Below, piece after piece: positions 10,494 to 19,191 of a stretch of DNA of 64,000 nucleotides. The notes beneath the pieces are model-generated. The model ran no database searches, had not been told where the DNA came from, and saw only the letters and a program-made list of their open reading frames with translations. The position numbers and the translations under genes were made by a program. This stretch comes from Hydrogenophaga crocea. Lineage in GTDB: Bacteria; Pseudomonadota; Gammaproteobacteria; Burkholderiales; Burkholderiaceae_C. Position 1 is the stretch's first letter. Every line of letters starts with the position of its first letter. The stretch lies in assembly GCF_011388215.1 (NCBI RefSeq), contig NZ_CP049989.1, positions 4,382,001 to 4,446,000 of the forward strand. The letters are read 5' to 3'.

Positions 10494-10859
10494 ATGAGCA
10501 CCGTCGACGACCTGGCCCGCCTGGCCGCCGTGATCGAAAGCCGCAAGCCCGCCAACGGCGGCGATCCCGAGAAGAGCTACGTCGCACGCCTGCTGCACAA
10601 GGGCCCCGACGCCTTTCTCAAGAAGATCGGTGAAGAGGCCACCGAGGCCGTGATGGCCGCCAAGGACATCGACCACGGCGGCGACCGGCAGAAACTGGTG
10701 AACGAAGTGGCCGATCTGTGGTTCCACAGCATGGTGGCCCTGGCCCACTACGGCCTGGGCCCGGCCGAGGTGGTGGCCGAACTCGCGCGCCGCGAGGGCC
10801 TGAGCGGACTCGAAGAGAAGGCGCTGCGCAAGGCGCAGGCGCGCGAGGCCGGTGAATGA
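10494..10859 (+). CDS. hisE: Phosphoribosyl-ATP pyrophosphohydrolase
   Basis: MazG-like all-helical pyrophosphohydrolase (121 aa) converting phosphoribosyl-ATP to phosphoribosyl-AMP. Seen: [20 protein letters not shown] followed by [12 protein letters not shown], the metal-binding acidic helix, and the [20 protein letters not shown] helix with a further Asp ligand. It is the last gene of the contiguous hisGDCBHAFIE set. The C-terminal helix is rich in Glu, Arg and Lys. Only 21 bases separate it from the next gene, and no terminator is visible. Confidence 0.95.
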   Translation: MSTVDDLARLAAVIESRKPANGGDPEKSYVARLLHKGPDAFLKKIGEEATEAVMAAKDIDHGGDRQKLVNEVADLWFHSMVALAHYGLGPAEVVAELARREGLSGLEEKALRKAQAREAGE

Positions 10860-10880
10860 GCGCTTGAAAGGGGTGTGGCG

Positions 10881-11270
10881 ATGAGCGACGTGATCGACGT
10901 GGAAACCACCGACAGCGAAAAGGCCCAGTCGCTCAAGAGCGTGGGCTGGCTCAGCTACCTGCTGCACCTCATCGTGGCCGTGGGCGCGGTGCTGCCGGCC
11001 ACGCAGCCCGGTGTGGCGCTGCTCATCGTGGCGCTGGTGATCGATCTCGTGAAGAAGGGCGATGCCGAAGGCACCTGGCAGGCCAGCCACTTCGCCTGGC
11101 GCATCCGCACGGTGATCTGGGCCGCCATCCTCTACCTCGTCACCTCGCCGCTGTGGCTGTTGCTGATCGCGCCGGGCTGGATCGCCTGGGGCCTGATCTC
11201 GCTCTGGTTCCTCTACCGCATCGTCCGCGGCATGGTGAACATGAACGACAACCGCCCGATGCCCCGCTGA
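10881..11270 (+). CDS. Small integral membrane protein (DUF4870-like)
   Basis: Membrane protein of 129 aa and unknown function. Seen: an acidic N-terminal tail, then roughly three to four hydrophobic segments (SVGWLSYLLHLIVAVGAVL; GVALLIVALVIDLV; TVIWAAILYLVTSPLWLLLI; GWIAWGLISLWFLYRIV) and a short polar tail. Arrangement and length resemble the DUF4870/YccF-like proteins found between hisE and the HIT gene in Burkholderiales; the family call is by resemblance. ATG 10881 is preferred over GTG 10875 because GAAAGGGG sits 8 bases upstream. Confidence 0.7.
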   Translation: MSDVIDVETTDSEKAQSLKSVGWLSYLLHLIVAVGAVLPATQPGVALLIVALVIDLVKKGDAEGTWQASHFAWRIRTVIWAAILYLVTSPLWLLLIAPGWIAWGLISLWFLYRIVRGMVNMNDNRPMPR

Positions 11271-11282
11271 CCCCCGGACACC

Positions 11283-11645
11283 ATGAGCGCACACGACCCC
11301 AACTGCATCTTCTGCAAGATCGTCGCCGGCCAGATCCCGTCGAAGAAGGTCTATGAAGACGAGGACATCTACGCCTTCCACGACATCAACCCCTGGGCGC
11401 CGGTGCACTTCCTGCTCGTGCCCCGGCGCCACATCCCGTCCATGGCCCAGATCGGGGCCGAACACGAACGCCTCATGGGCCGCATGCTCACGCTCGCGCC
11501 CCGGCTCGCGCTCGAGCAGGGCTGCAACCCCTACCCCGAAGGCGGCTTTCGCATCGTGTGCAACACGGGCCTTGAAGGCGGCCAGGAAGTGCACCACCTG
11601 CACGTGCACGTCATGGGCGGCCCGCGTCCCTGGGCGCGCGGTTGA
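11283..11645 (+). CDS. hinT: HIT family nucleoside-phosphoramidase (HinT-like)
   Basis: Cytoplasmic histidine-triad hydrolase (120 aa) acting on AMP-lysine and other purine nucleoside phosphoramidates. Seen: N-terminal CIFCKIVAGQIPSKKVYEDE, HDINPWAPVHFLLVPRRHI, and the triad HHLHVHVMGG near residues 100-110. Length and motif match HinT-type proteins. It lies 12 bases after the membrane protein gene, in the run from his to tat, an order common in betaproteobacteria. Confidence 0.93.
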   Translation: MSAHDPNCIFCKIVAGQIPSKKVYEDEDIYAFHDINPWAPVHFLLVPRRHIPSMAQIGAEHERLMGRMLTLAPRLALEQGCNPYPEGGFRIVCNTGLEGGQEVHHLHVHVMGGPRPWARG

Positions 11646-11700
11646 CCATTCGCCCCGCTCGGGCCCTTGCACTGTCATCGGTTGAACCCCGGGCGCGGCT

Positions 11701-11706
11701 TAGAAT
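11701..11706 (+). promoter_or_regulatory. possible -10 element of tatABC
   Basis: TAGAAT lies 45 bases before the tatA start in the 106-base gap after hinT. A TTGAAC hexamer at 11682 is only 13 bases away, too close for a standard -35, so the assignment is weak. Confidence 0.3.
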
Positions 11707-11751
11707 CCGACGCTTGGGCTCGCGCTCACCCCACCCTCTCTGGAGATTGAC

Positions 11752-11997
11752 ATGGGTACGTTTTCCATCTGGCACTGGCTCATCGTCCTGCTGATCGTCG
11801 TCATGGTGTTCGGCACCAAGAAGCTCAAGAACATCGGCTCCGACCTCGGCGGCGCCGTCAAGGGCTTCAAGGACGGCATGAAAGAAGGCGGCCAGAACGC
11901 CGCCGATGCCCCCGCGGGCCAGGCGCCCCAGCAGGTCACGCAGAACAGCGCGGCCGACAAGGGCACCATCGACGTCGAAGCCAAGCACAAGAGCTGA
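11752..11997 (+). CDS. tatA: Sec-independent translocase subunit TatA
   Basis: Pore-forming subunit of the twin-arginine translocase, exporting folded proteins across the inner membrane. At 81 aa it has the standard layout: a single N-terminal helix ([18 protein letters not shown]), the hinge [10 protein letters not shown], an amphipathic helix [18 protein letters not shown], and a polar tail rich in Ala, Gln and Asp. The ATG follows TGGAG by a suitable distance. First of three tat genes. Confidence 0.95.
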   Translation: MGTFSIWHWLIVLLIVVMVFGTKKLKNIGSDLGGAVKGFKDGMKEGGQNAADAPAGQAPQQVTQNSAADKGTIDVEAKHKS

Positions 11998-12084
11998 GCC
12001 GTCGGCACCCGACGCTCACTCCTTCGTCGCGACGACACCCGGGGCTGGTCGACAGCCCCGAAGCGTCTCTGCAAGGGCTGATCC

Positions 12085-12573
12085 ATGATCGATCTGGGCA
12101 TTTCCAAGCTCGCGCTCATCGGTGCGGTGGCGCTGGTCGTCATCGGTCCCGAGAAACTGCCGCGCGTGGCGCGCACGGTCGGCACGCTGCTGGGCAAAGC
12201 CCAGCGCTACGTGGCCGACGTCAAAGCCGAGGTCAACCGCTCGATGGAGCTCGAAGAGCTCAAGAAGATGAAGGACTCGGTGGAAAGCGCGGCGCGCGAC
12301 GTGCAGACCTCGGTCGAGTCGGGCGCGAGCGACTTCGAGAAGTCCTGGTCCGAGGCCACGGCGGGCCTGAACGAGCCGCTGCGCGAACCCGGTGAAGCCG
12401 ACGCCTACGGCCAGCCGGTGTTCCCGGTCTACAAGCACCCCAAGAAGAATTTCCGCCTGAAGCAGAAGGCGGTGCCGCAGTGGTTCAAGTCCCGCGCCGG
12501 CATCCGCACGCGCACCCAGTCGGGCGCGGCCCGCGTGGCCCGCTTCCGGCCCCGCCCGTCCAGCAAATCCTGA
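12085..12573 (+). CDS. tatB: Sec-independent translocase subunit TatB
   Basis: Receptor-complex subunit that binds twin-arginine substrates with TatC. Seen: N-terminal [20 protein letters not shown] helix followed by [20 protein letters not shown], diagnostic of TatB, then a long charged amphipathic helix ([20 protein letters not shown]) and a basic, Arg-rich C-terminus. 162 aa is in the TatB range. The start follows AAGG. The 87-base gap after tatA shows no gene. The stop overlaps the tatC start by one base. Confidence 0.94.
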   Translation: MIDLGISKLALIGAVALVVIGPEKLPRVARTVGTLLGKAQRYVADVKAEVNRSMELEELKKMKDSVESAARDVQTSVESGASDFEKSWSEATAGLNEPLREPGEADAYGQPVFPVYKHPKKNFRLKQKAVPQWFKSRAGIRTRTQSGAARVARFRPRPSSKS

Positions 12574-13376
12574 TGTCCGACAAGCCCGATCCCGCCGACG
12601 AGCTCGCCGGCACCGAACAGCCCTTCGTGCAGCACCTGATGGAGCTGCGCGACCGGCTCCTCTACAGCGTCATCGGTCTGGCGGTCTGCATGGCCGCGCT
12701 CGCGATCTGGCCCGGGCCGGCCGGCCTGATCGATCTCGTGGCCGTGCCCATCCGCGCGCACATGCCGCCTGACGCGCGCCTGATCGCCGTGGGCGTGTTC
12801 TCGCCGTTCTTCGTGCCGCTCAAGGTGCTGGCCATGGCCGCCGTGCTGCTGTCGCTGCCGTGGTGGATGTACCAGCTCTGGTCGTTCATCGCGCCGGGCC
12901 TCTACAGCCACGAGAAGCGCTTCGCCGTGCCCCTGATCTTCCTGGGCAGCCTGCTGGCCTATGCGGGCATCGCGTTCGTGCAGTTCTTCGTGCTCGACAA
13001 GATGTTCGCGTTCATCCAGAAGTTCACGCCCGCCAGCGTGGCCGCCACGCCCGACATCGCGTCCTACGTCGAGGCCATTCTGGGCCTGTACCTCGCGTTC
13101 GGCCTGGCCTTCCAGGTGCCCATCGTGGTCATCCTGCTCGTGAAGATGGGCATGGTCTCGATCCAGAAGCTCAAGGATTTCCGCGGCTACTTCATCGTCA
13201 TCTCGTTCATCATCGCCGCCGTGGTGACCCCGCCCGACGTGATCTCGCAGCTCGCGCTGGCCGTGCCCATGTGCGTGCTCTACGAGCTCGGTATCTGGGG
13301 CGCGCAGCTGTTCCTCAAGAACGGCCGCAAGGACGGCGAGGACGAAGAGGGCGCGGACCAGAAGCCCGCCGCCTGA
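12573..13376 (+). CDS. tatC: Sec-independent translocase subunit TatC
   Basis: Polytopic core of the Tat receptor (267 aa, six predicted helices). Seen: the cytoplasmic N-terminus EQPFVQHLMELRDRLLYSVI with the conserved Glu-Leu-Arg, FSPFFVPLKV, WSFIAPGLYSHEKRF in the first cytoplasmic loop, FGLAFQVPIVVILLV and VVTPPDVISQLALAVPM. Sites of signal recognition are intact. An acidic tail closes the protein. It converges with the protease gene at 13384 across a 7-base gap with no terminator. Confidence 0.96.
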   Translation: MSDKPDPADELAGTEQPFVQHLMELRDRLLYSVIGLAVCMAALAIWPGPAGLIDLVAVPIRAHMPPDARLIAVGVFSPFFVPLKVLAMAAVLLSLPWWMYQLWSFIAPGLYSHEKRFAVPLIFLGSLLAYAGIAFVQFFVLDKMFAFIQKFTPASVAATPDIASYVEAILGLYLAFGLAFQVPIVVILLVKMGMVSIQKLKDFRGYFIVISFIIAAVVTPPDVISQLALAVPMCVLYELGIWGAQLFLKNGRKDGEDEEGADQKPAA

Positions 13377-13383
13377 GGCGGCT

Positions 13384-14544
13384 TCAGCGGCGGTTGACGG
13401 CCTGGCGCGCAAGGTTGCGCTTGCCGGGCGTCACCTGAACCTTCAGCGACGCTTCGCGGCGCAGCACATCGAGCTCGGCCTTTTCGCCGGGGGGCAGCGC
13501 GGCCACGGCCGACAGCAGCTGCGGCACGTCGCGCACCTCGCGGCCCTTCACCTTCGTGATCACGTCGCCCGGCCGGATGCCGGCCTGGGCCGCGGGGCCG
13601 TTCTGCAGCACGCCCGTGATGATCACGCCGCTGCGCACGCCAACGCCGAAGCTTTCCGCGAGCTCGGGCGTGAGGTCCTGGGGCTCCACGCCGATCCAGC
13701 CGCGCGTGACCTGGCCGTCCTTGACGATGGCCTCCATCACGCTGCGCGCGGTCGAGGTGGGAATGGCGAAGCCGATGCCCATGGAGCCGCCCGAGCGTGA
13801 ATAGATCGCGGTGTTGATGCCCATCAGGTGGCCATGCACGTCGACCAGCGCGCCGCCCGAGTTGCCCGGGTTGATCGCGGCATCGGTCTGGATGAAGTTC
13901 TCGAAGGTGTTGATGCCCAGCTGGGTGCGGCCCAGCGCGCTCACGATGCCGCTGGTGACGGTCTGGCCCACGCCGAAGGGGTTGCCGATGGCCAGCACCG
14001 GATCGCCGATCTCGAGCGCGTCGGAGTCGCCGAGCGTGATCACGGGCAGGTCGGTGAGGCCGATCTTGAGCACGGCCAGGTCGGTCTCGGGGTCGGTGCC
14101 GATCACCTGGGCGCTGGCCTGGCGGCCGTCGTTGAGGATGACCTGGATCTCGTCGGCCTCTTCGATCACGTGGTTGTTGGTCAGCACGTAACCCGCCGGG
14201 CTGAGGATCACGCCCGAGCCCAGGCCGGTCTGGGGCTGGTTGTTGGCCTGGTCGCCGAAGAAGAAGCGGAACCAGGGGTCGGCGCTGTTGGGGTTGTTGG
14301 GGGCGGCCTTGCTGGTGTTGATGCTGACCACCGCGGGGGAAGCTGCCTTGGCCGCTGCGCGCAGGCTCACCGCGCCGGGATCGCCGCCCACTGCGGGCGA
14401 GCTGCCGGGCAGGGCCTCGAACACCGGCACCACCGAGGGCATGGCACGCCGGCCCAGCCACTGCGGCTGCAGGGTGGCGACCACGAAGAGCACCGCCACC
14501 AGGACAGTGACGGTTTGGGCAAACACGAGCCAGAGGCGTTTCAT
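13384..14544 (-). CDS. DegS-like trypsin/PDZ serine endoprotease (HtrA family)
   Basis: Membrane-anchored periplasmic HtrA protease, 386 aa. Seen: an N-terminal signal-anchor (residues 1-25), trypsin-like domain with His125 (LTNNHVIEEA), Asp155 (TDLAVLK) and Ser229 (NPGNSGGALVD), then one PDZ domain (GWIGVEPQDL to VTKVKGREV). One PDZ domain and the anchor make it closer to DegS/MucD-type regulators than to DegP, but no rseA-like gene is nearby. A Pro/Asn-rich loop follows residue 78. Divergent from the Nif3-like gene. Confidence 0.9.
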   Translation of the reverse strand: MKRLWLVFAQTVTVLVAVLFVVATLQPQWLGRRAMPSVVPVFEALPGSSPAVGGDPGAVSLRAAAKAASPAVVSINTSKAAPNNPNSADPWFRFFFGDQANNQPQTGLGSGVILSPAGYVLTNNHVIEEADEIQVILNDGRQASAQVIGTDPETDLAVLKIGLTDLPVITLGDSDALEIGDPVLAIGNPFGVGQTVTSGIVSALGRTQLGINTFENFIQTDAAINPGNSGGALVDVHGHLMGINTAIYSRSGGSMGIGFAIPTSTARSVMEAIVKDGQVTRGWIGVEPQDLTPELAESFGVGVRSGVIITGVLQNGPAAQAGIRPGDVITKVKGREVRDVPQLLSAVAALPPGEKAELDVLRREASLKVQVTPGKRNLARQAVNRR

Positions 14545-14654
14545 TCGGTGCGGTGGTGCGAGCGGCGGAAAACGGGATTGTCCTGCATCCCCGTGCCTTG
14601 CACGTGGCTGTCAGAATGCCGCTTTTCAAGTCCCGCCCGCCCGGCGACCCACCG

Positions 14655-15410
14655 ATGAGCACCACCCGCGACGCACTCGCCCACGCGTTCGACGCCCTGC
14701 TGCAGCCCGCGGCGTTCAAGGACTACGGCCCGAACGGCCTGCAGGTGGAGGGCCGCGGCGAGGTGCGCCGGCTGGTCAGTGGCGTGACCGCGAGCCGCGC
14801 GCTCATCGACGCCGCCATCGAGGCCGGCGCCGACGCCATCGTGGTGCACCACGGCCTGTTCTGGCGTGGCCAGGACGGGCGCGTGACCGGCTGGATGAAA
14901 CAGCGCCTGTCGCGCCTGCTCGCGCACGACATCAGCCTCTTTGCCTACCACCTGCCGCTGGACGCGCACCCCGCGCTCGGCAACAACGCGCAACTGGCCC
15001 GGGTGCTCGGCATCGCACTCGAAGACGGCGTGCGCTTCGGCGACCAGTCGCTGGGCTTCGTGGGGCGGCGTGAAGCCGCCAGCGCCCGCGCCCTGGCCGA
15101 TCACGTGCAGGCCACGCTGGGTCGCGCGGTCACGCTGGTGGCCGAACCCGACCGCCCGGTGCGCCGCATCGGCCTGTGCACGGGCGGTGCGCAGGGCTAC
15201 TTCGAGGCCGCGATCGCCGCCGGCGTCGACGCCTTCATCACCGGCGAAATCTCCGAACCGCAGGCCCACTACGCGCGCGAATGCGGCGTGGCCTACCTGG
15301 CCTGCGGCCACCACGCCACCGAGCGCTACGGCGCGCCCGCCGTGGCCATGCAGGTGGCGTCCGAGCTCGGCATCGAGCACCGGTTCATCGACATTCCGAA
15401 CCCGGCATGA
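14655..15410 (+). CDS. Nif3-like dinuclear metal centre protein (YbgI family)
   Basis: Cytoplasmic protein (251 aa) of the Nif3/YbgI family with a di-metal site; some members are described as GTP cyclohydrolase I type 2-like, but the biological role is uncertain. Seen: DYGPNGLQVEGRGEVRRLVS, metal-site motif ADAIVVHHGLFWRG, FAYHLPLDAHPALGNNAQLA, and the C-terminal FITGEISEPQAHYARE and ACGHHATERYG. ATG 14655 gives the family length. The stop is followed immediately by a repeat element and pdxA; an ATGA start for a longer PdxA would overlap it. Confidence 0.9.
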   Translation: MSTTRDALAHAFDALLQPAAFKDYGPNGLQVEGRGEVRRLVSGVTASRALIDAAIEAGADAIVVHHGLFWRGQDGRVTGWMKQRLSRLLAHDISLFAYHLPLDAHPALGNNAQLARVLGIALEDGVRFGDQSLGFVGRREAASARALADHVQATLGRAVTLVAEPDRPVRRIGLCTGGAQGYFEAAIAAGVDAFITGEISEPQAHYARECGVAYLACGHHATERYGAPAVAMQVASELGIEHRFIDIPNPA

Positions 15411-15469
15411 GCCGCCGGGCCGCTCCCAAGGCGCATAGCCCCGCAGTCCGTAGGACGGAGGGTAGTCCA
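15411..15469 (+). repeat. dispersed palindromic repeat, copy 2 (pdxA leader)
   Basis: Fills the space between the Nif3-like stop and the pdxA GTG. It opens with the same GCCGCCGGGCCGC block as the copy at 1737, one base longer before CCCAAGGCG, then has a GTCC-GTA-GGAC hairpin and the purine run GGAGGG placed 7 bases before the GTG. The element appears to carry the ribosome-binding site of the downstream gene. Confidence 0.6.
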
Positions 15470-16492
15470 GTGACCGATCTCCCGCTGGCCATCAGCATGG
15501 GCGATCCCGCGGGCATCGGCCCCGAGACCGTGATGCGCGCCCTGATCGAGCGCCCCGCGCTGCGCGAACGGGTCGTGGTACTGGGCGACGTGGGCACGCT
15601 GCACCGCGCCGCGCACCTGGTGGCGCCGGCCGGCCCGCCGGTGCTGGCCGAGCTCTCGGCGGTGGCCGACGCCGCGACGCGGCCACCCGGCGCGGTGGCC
15701 TTGGTGCAGGTGGGCGAGGCACTGCCCGCCTTGCCCTGGGGCGCGGTCTCGGCGCAGGCCGGCCGGGCGGCGGCCGCGGCCGTGCGGGCAGGCGCCCGCG
15801 CGGTGCTGGCCGGTCAGGCCCGGGCGCTGGTCACGGCACCGCTGCACAAGGAAGCGCTGGCCGCCGCCGGTGAGCCGTTTCCCGGCCACACCGAACTGCT
15901 GCAGGCGCTGGCCGCCGAACACCTGGGCGTGGCGATCGACGCCGTGCCGGTGCGCATGATGCTCAGCGCCCCGGGCCTGGCCACCGTGCTCGTGAGCATC
16001 CACGTGGCACTGCGCGAAGCGCTCGACGCGGTGCGCGCGCCGAACGTGCTGCAGACCGTGCGCATCACCCACGCCCACTTCCGGCGCATGGGGCTGGCGC
16101 GCCCGCGCATCGCGGTGGCCGGGCTGAACCCGCACGCGGGGGAGGGCGGGCTCTTCGGCCGCGAAGAGATCGAGCACATCGCGCCCGCCGTGGCCGCGGC
16201 GCGGGCCGAGGGCATCGAGGCCAGCGGGCCGCACCCGCCCGACACGGTGTTCATGCGCGCGCGCCAGGGCGCGTTCGACGTGGTCGTGGCCATGTACCAC
16301 GACCAGGGGCTGATCCCCGTGAAGCTGCTGGGCGTAGAGCACGGCGTGAACACCACGCTGGGCCTGCCCTTCGTGCGCACAAGCCCAGACCACGGCACCG
16401 CGTTCGACATCGCGGGCCAGGGTATTGCCAGCGCGGACAGCCTGCTCGCCGCGATCGAGGCCGCAGCAGCGGCCAGCGCACTCAGCGCTTGA
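15470..16492 (+). CDS. pdxA: 4-hydroxythreonine-4-phosphate dehydrogenase PdxA
   Basis: NAD-dependent enzyme of pyridoxal 5'-phosphate synthesis (DXP-dependent route). Seen: [20 protein letters not shown] at the start, [11 protein letters not shown], and the three metal-ligand histidines in [21 protein letters not shown] and [12 protein letters not shown], then [17 protein letters not shown] 15470 (340 aa) is chosen because GGAGGG lies 7 bases upstream and the family starts here. ATG 15407 would translate a repeat element into about 21 extra residues. The 3' end overlaps mscL on the other strand by 11 bases. Confidence 0.95.
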   Translation: MTDLPLAISMGDPAGIGPETVMRALIERPALRERVVVLGDVGTLHRAAHLVAPAGPPVLAELSAVADAATRPPGAVALVQVGEALPALPWGAVSAQAGRAAAAAVRAGARAVLAGQARALVTAPLHKEALAAAGEPFPGHTELLQALAAEHLGVAIDAVPVRMMLSAPGLATVLVSIHVALREALDAVRAPNVLQTVRITHAHFRRMGLARPRIAVAGLNPHAGEGGLFGREEIEHIAPAVAAARAEGIEASGPHPPDTVFMRARQGAFDVVVAMYHDQGLIPVKLLGVEHGVNTTLGLPFVRTSPDHGTAFDIAGQGIASADSLLAAIEAAAAASALSA

Positions 16493-16904
16493 GGCTGTCG
16501 CGGATCTCGCGCAGCAGCACGATGTCTTCCGGCGTGGCGGCCGGCGGCGCCGGGGGCGCTTCGCGCTTGAGGCGGTTCACCTGCTTGACCATCATGAAGA
16601 TGATGAAGGCCAGGATCAGGAAGTTGATGCCCACCGTGATGAAGTTGCCATAGGCCAGCACCGGCACGCCGGCCTGTTTCATGGCCGCCAGCGTGCGCGC
16701 GGTGCCCTCGGGCACGCTGCCGAGCACGACGAACAGGTTGCTGAAGTCGAGCTTGCCGAACACCAGGCCCACCACCGGCATGATCACGTCGTCGACCAGC
16801 GAACTGACGATCTTGCCAAAGGCGCCGCCGATGATCACGCCGACCGCGAGATCGATCACATTGCCCTTGACGGCGAACTCTCTGAACTCCTGCATCATGC
16901 CCAT
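16482..16904 (-). CDS. mscL: Large-conductance mechanosensitive channel MscL
   Basis: Inner-membrane homopentameric channel that opens under high tension during hypo-osmotic shock. Seen: [20 protein letters not shown] and [20 protein letters not shown] for the gating TM1, a periplasmic loop, TM2 ([18 protein letters not shown]) and the cytoplasmic helix [15 protein letters not shown]. Length 140 aa is normal. The start at 16904 has AGGAG 6 bases upstream; the open frame runs to 17069 but that extension has no family support. Last codons overlap pdxA tail to tail. Confidence 0.96.
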   Translation of the reverse strand: MGMMQEFREFAVKGNVIDLAVGVIIGGAFGKIVSSLVDDVIMPVVGLVFGKLDFSNLFVVLGSVPEGTARTLAAMKQAGVPVLAYGNFITVGINFLILAFIIFMMVKQVNRLKREAPPAPPAATPEDIVLLREIRDSLKR

Positions 16905-17038
16905 GGGCTGCTCCTCGGGGGTTGTTGTGGGCGGCATTCTCACACGCGCCATGGGCCCGGCGCCGGCTTTGCGCGGCACTGTCGCGCGATAGACCGACTG
17001 CGCTGCAAGGAGCTTCGAAAACCCGCAAACCGGTCCAG

Positions 17039-17044
17039 TACAAT
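17039..17044 (+). promoter_or_regulatory. possible -10 element of petABC
   Basis: TACAAT sits 52 bases before the petA start. The nearest -35-like hexamer, TTCGAA at 17014, is 19 bases away and matches poorly, so confidence is low. Confidence 0.3.
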
Positions 17045-17095
17045 GCCGGGTTGTCCCTGAGATCCCCACCCTCGACCCCGAGAAAGACTCCTCCC

Positions 17096-17731
17096 ATGAG
17101 TGAAGCTACTGCCAACAGCGGCCAAGTCGCTGGGGCCACCAACGGCACTGTGGACAGCAGCCGCCGGACCTGGCTGATCACCTCCTGCGCCATGGGTGGC
17201 GTGGGTGCCGCGGCCGTTGCCGTGCCCTTCGTGAGCTCCTTCCAGCCCTCCGAGCGCGCCAAGGCCGCCGGCGCGGCTGTCGAAGTGGACATTTCCACCA
17301 TCGCTCCCGGCGAGAAGCGCATCGTGGAATGGCGCGGCAAGCCGGTGTGGATCTTCCGCCGCACGCCCGAGCAGCTGGCCACCCTGGAGCAGGACGAGGC
17401 CCAGCTCGCCGACCCGAACTCCAACCGCACGGCCATCCCCACGCCGGCGTACGCCAAGAACCGCCACCGCTCGATCAAGCCCGAGTTCTTCGTGGCCGTG
17501 GGCATCTGCACCCACCTGGGTTGCTCGCCCGGCGACAAGCTCACTCCCGGTCCGCAGCCGTCGCTGCCCAACGACTGGAAGGGCGGTTTCCTCTGCGCCT
17601 GCCACGGCTCCACGTTCGACGTCGCCGGCCGCGTGTTCCAGAACAAGCCCGCGCCCGACAACCTCGAGATCCCGCCGCACTACTACGCGTCCGACAACCT
17701 GCTCGTGGTCGGCGAAGAGAAGTCGGCCTGA
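17096..17731 (+). CDS. petA: Ubiquinol-cytochrome c reductase, Rieske iron-sulfur subunit
   Basis: [2Fe-2S] subunit of the cytochrome bc1 complex, passing electrons from ubiquinol to cytochrome c1. Seen: twin-arginine leader [10 protein letters not shown] then a single TM helix (residues 25-50), and the cluster-binding loops CTHLGC and CACHGSTFD with the conserved Cys/His ligands. Length 211 aa is typical. Rieske proteins are known Tat substrates, and tatABC lies about 4 kb upstream. First gene of petABC; 31 bases separate it from petB. Confidence 0.96.
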   Translation: MSEATANSGQVAGATNGTVDSSRRTWLITSCAMGGVGAAAVAVPFVSSFQPSERAKAAGAAVEVDISTIAPGEKRIVEWRGKPVWIFRRTPEQLATLEQDEAQLADPNSNRTAIPTPAYAKNRHRSIKPEFFVAVGICTHLGCSPGDKLTPGPQPSLPNDWKGGFLCACHGSTFDVAGRVFQNKPAPDNLEIPPHYYASDNLLVVGEEKSA

Positions 17732-17762
17732 GGCCGCGTCATCGAATCAATGAGGCTTCCCC

Positions 17763-19163
17763 ATGGCTGAATTCAAAGAGATCTCCCCCGACGCGCCGCT
17801 GAGCCAGAAGGCCCTGAACTGGGTCGACAACCGCTTCCCGCTGAGCAAGCTCTACAACGAGCACCTGGCCGAGTACTACGCACCGAAGAACTTCAACTTC
17901 TGGTACTTCTTCGGTTCGCTGGCCCTGCTGGTGCTGGTGATCCAGATCGTCACCGGCATCTTCCTGGTGATGCACTACAAGCCCGACGCGAACGTGGCCT
18001 TCGCCTCGGTCGAGTACATCATGCGCGACGTGCCCTGGGGCTGGCTGATCCGCTACATGCACTCCACCGGCGCCTCGGCGTTCTTCGTGGTGGTGTACCT
18101 GCACATGTTCCGTGGCCTGCTCTACGGCAGCTACCGCAAGCCGCGCGAGCTGGTCTGGGTGTTCGGCTGCGCGATCTTCCTGTGCCTGATGGCCGAAGCC
18201 TTCATGGGCTACCTGCTGCCCTGGGGCCAGATGTCCTACTGGGGCGCGCAGGTGATCGTGAACCTGTTCTCCGCCATCCCCTTCATCGGCCCCGACCTCG
18301 CGCTGCTGATCCGCGGCGACTACGTGGTGGGCGACGCCACGCTGAACCGCTTCTTCAGCTTCCACGTGATCGCGGTGCCGCTGGTGCTGCTGGGTCTGGT
18401 GGTGGCGCACATCATCGCGCTGCACGAAGTGGGTTCGAACAACCCCGACGGCGTCGAGATCAAGGCCAACAAGGACGCGTCCGGCAAGCCGGTCGACGGC
18501 ATCCCGTTCCACCCGTACTACACCGTGCACGACATCCTGGGCGTGTCGGTGTTCCTGATGGTGTTCTCGGCGATCGTGTTCTTCGCGCCCGAGTTCGGTG
18601 GCTACTTCCTGGAGTTCAACAACTTCATCCCGGCCGACCCGCTGACCACGCCGCTGCACATCGCGCCGGTCTGGTACTTCACGCCCTTCTACTCGATGCT
18701 GCGCGCCATCACCGCCGAGATGATGTACGTGCTCGTGGCCTGCGTGGTGCTCGGCGCCGTGCTGGGTGTGCTCAAGGCCAAGGTGAACGGTGCCGTCAAG
18801 GGCGGCATCGTGGCCGCCGCGATCGCCGTGAGCGCCGCCATGCTGTCCATCGACGCCAAGTTCTGGGGTGTGGTCGTGATGGGCGCGGCCGTGATCATCC
18901 TGTTCTTCCTGCCCTGGCTCGACAACAGCCCGGTCAAGTCGATCCGCTACCGCCCGACGTGGAACAAGTGGCTCTACGCCGTGTTCGTGCTCAACTTCTT
19001 CGTGCTGGGCTACCTGGGCATCCTGCCGCCCTCGCCGATCGGCGAGCGCGTCTCCCAGGTGGGCACGCTGTTCTACTTCGGCTTCTTCCTGCTGATGCCG
19101 TGGTGGAGCCGCCTGGGTGAGTTCAAGCCCGTGCCCAACCGTGTGACCTTCCAGCCGCACTGA
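17763..19163 (+). CDS. petB: Ubiquinol-cytochrome c reductase, cytochrome b subunit
   Basis: Membrane subunit of bc1 carrying both b hemes and the Qo/Qi quinone sites. Seen: HSTGASAFFVVVYLHMFRG with heme-ligand His, WGAQVIVNLFSAIPFIGPDL of the Qo region, FFSFHVIAVPLVLLGLVVAH with the second His set, FHPYYTVHDILG, and the Qo PEF-type loop FFAPEFGGYFLEFNNF; eight or more TM helices. At 466 aa it is longer than the minimum because of extra C-terminal helices. A TGAGG precedes the ATG. Confidence 0.96.
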   Translation: MAEFKEISPDAPLSQKALNWVDNRFPLSKLYNEHLAEYYAPKNFNFWYFFGSLALLVLVIQIVTGIFLVMHYKPDANVAFASVEYIMRDVPWGWLIRYMHSTGASAFFVVVYLHMFRGLLYGSYRKPRELVWVFGCAIFLCLMAEAFMGYLLPWGQMSYWGAQVIVNLFSAIPFIGPDLALLIRGDYVVGDATLNRFFSFHVIAVPLVLLGLVVAHIIALHEVGSNNPDGVEIKANKDASGKPVDGIPFHPYYTVHDILGVSVFLMVFSAIVFFAPEFGGYFLEFNNFIPADPLTTPLHIAPVWYFTPFYSMLRAITAEMMYVLVACVVLGAVLGVLKAKVNGAVKGGIVAAAIAVSAAMLSIDAKFWGVVVMGAAVIILFFLPWLDNSPVKSIRYRPTWNKWLYAVFVLNFFVLGYLGILPPSPIGERVSQVGTLFYFGFFLLMPWWSRLGEFKPVPNRVTFQPH

Positions 19164-19191
19164 CCCCACGCGATCCCGGAGAAACAGAGCA

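Noticed and set aside
15407..15469. ATG 15407 as the PdxA start
   Set aside because: It would translate a repeat element into about 21 residues without family support; GTG 15470 has GGAGGG 7 bases upstream and the conserved [10 protein letters not shown] start.
16905..17069. N-terminal extension of MscL to 17069
   Set aside because: Open frame continues but the family begins at MMQEFREF, and AGGAG is placed before 16904.
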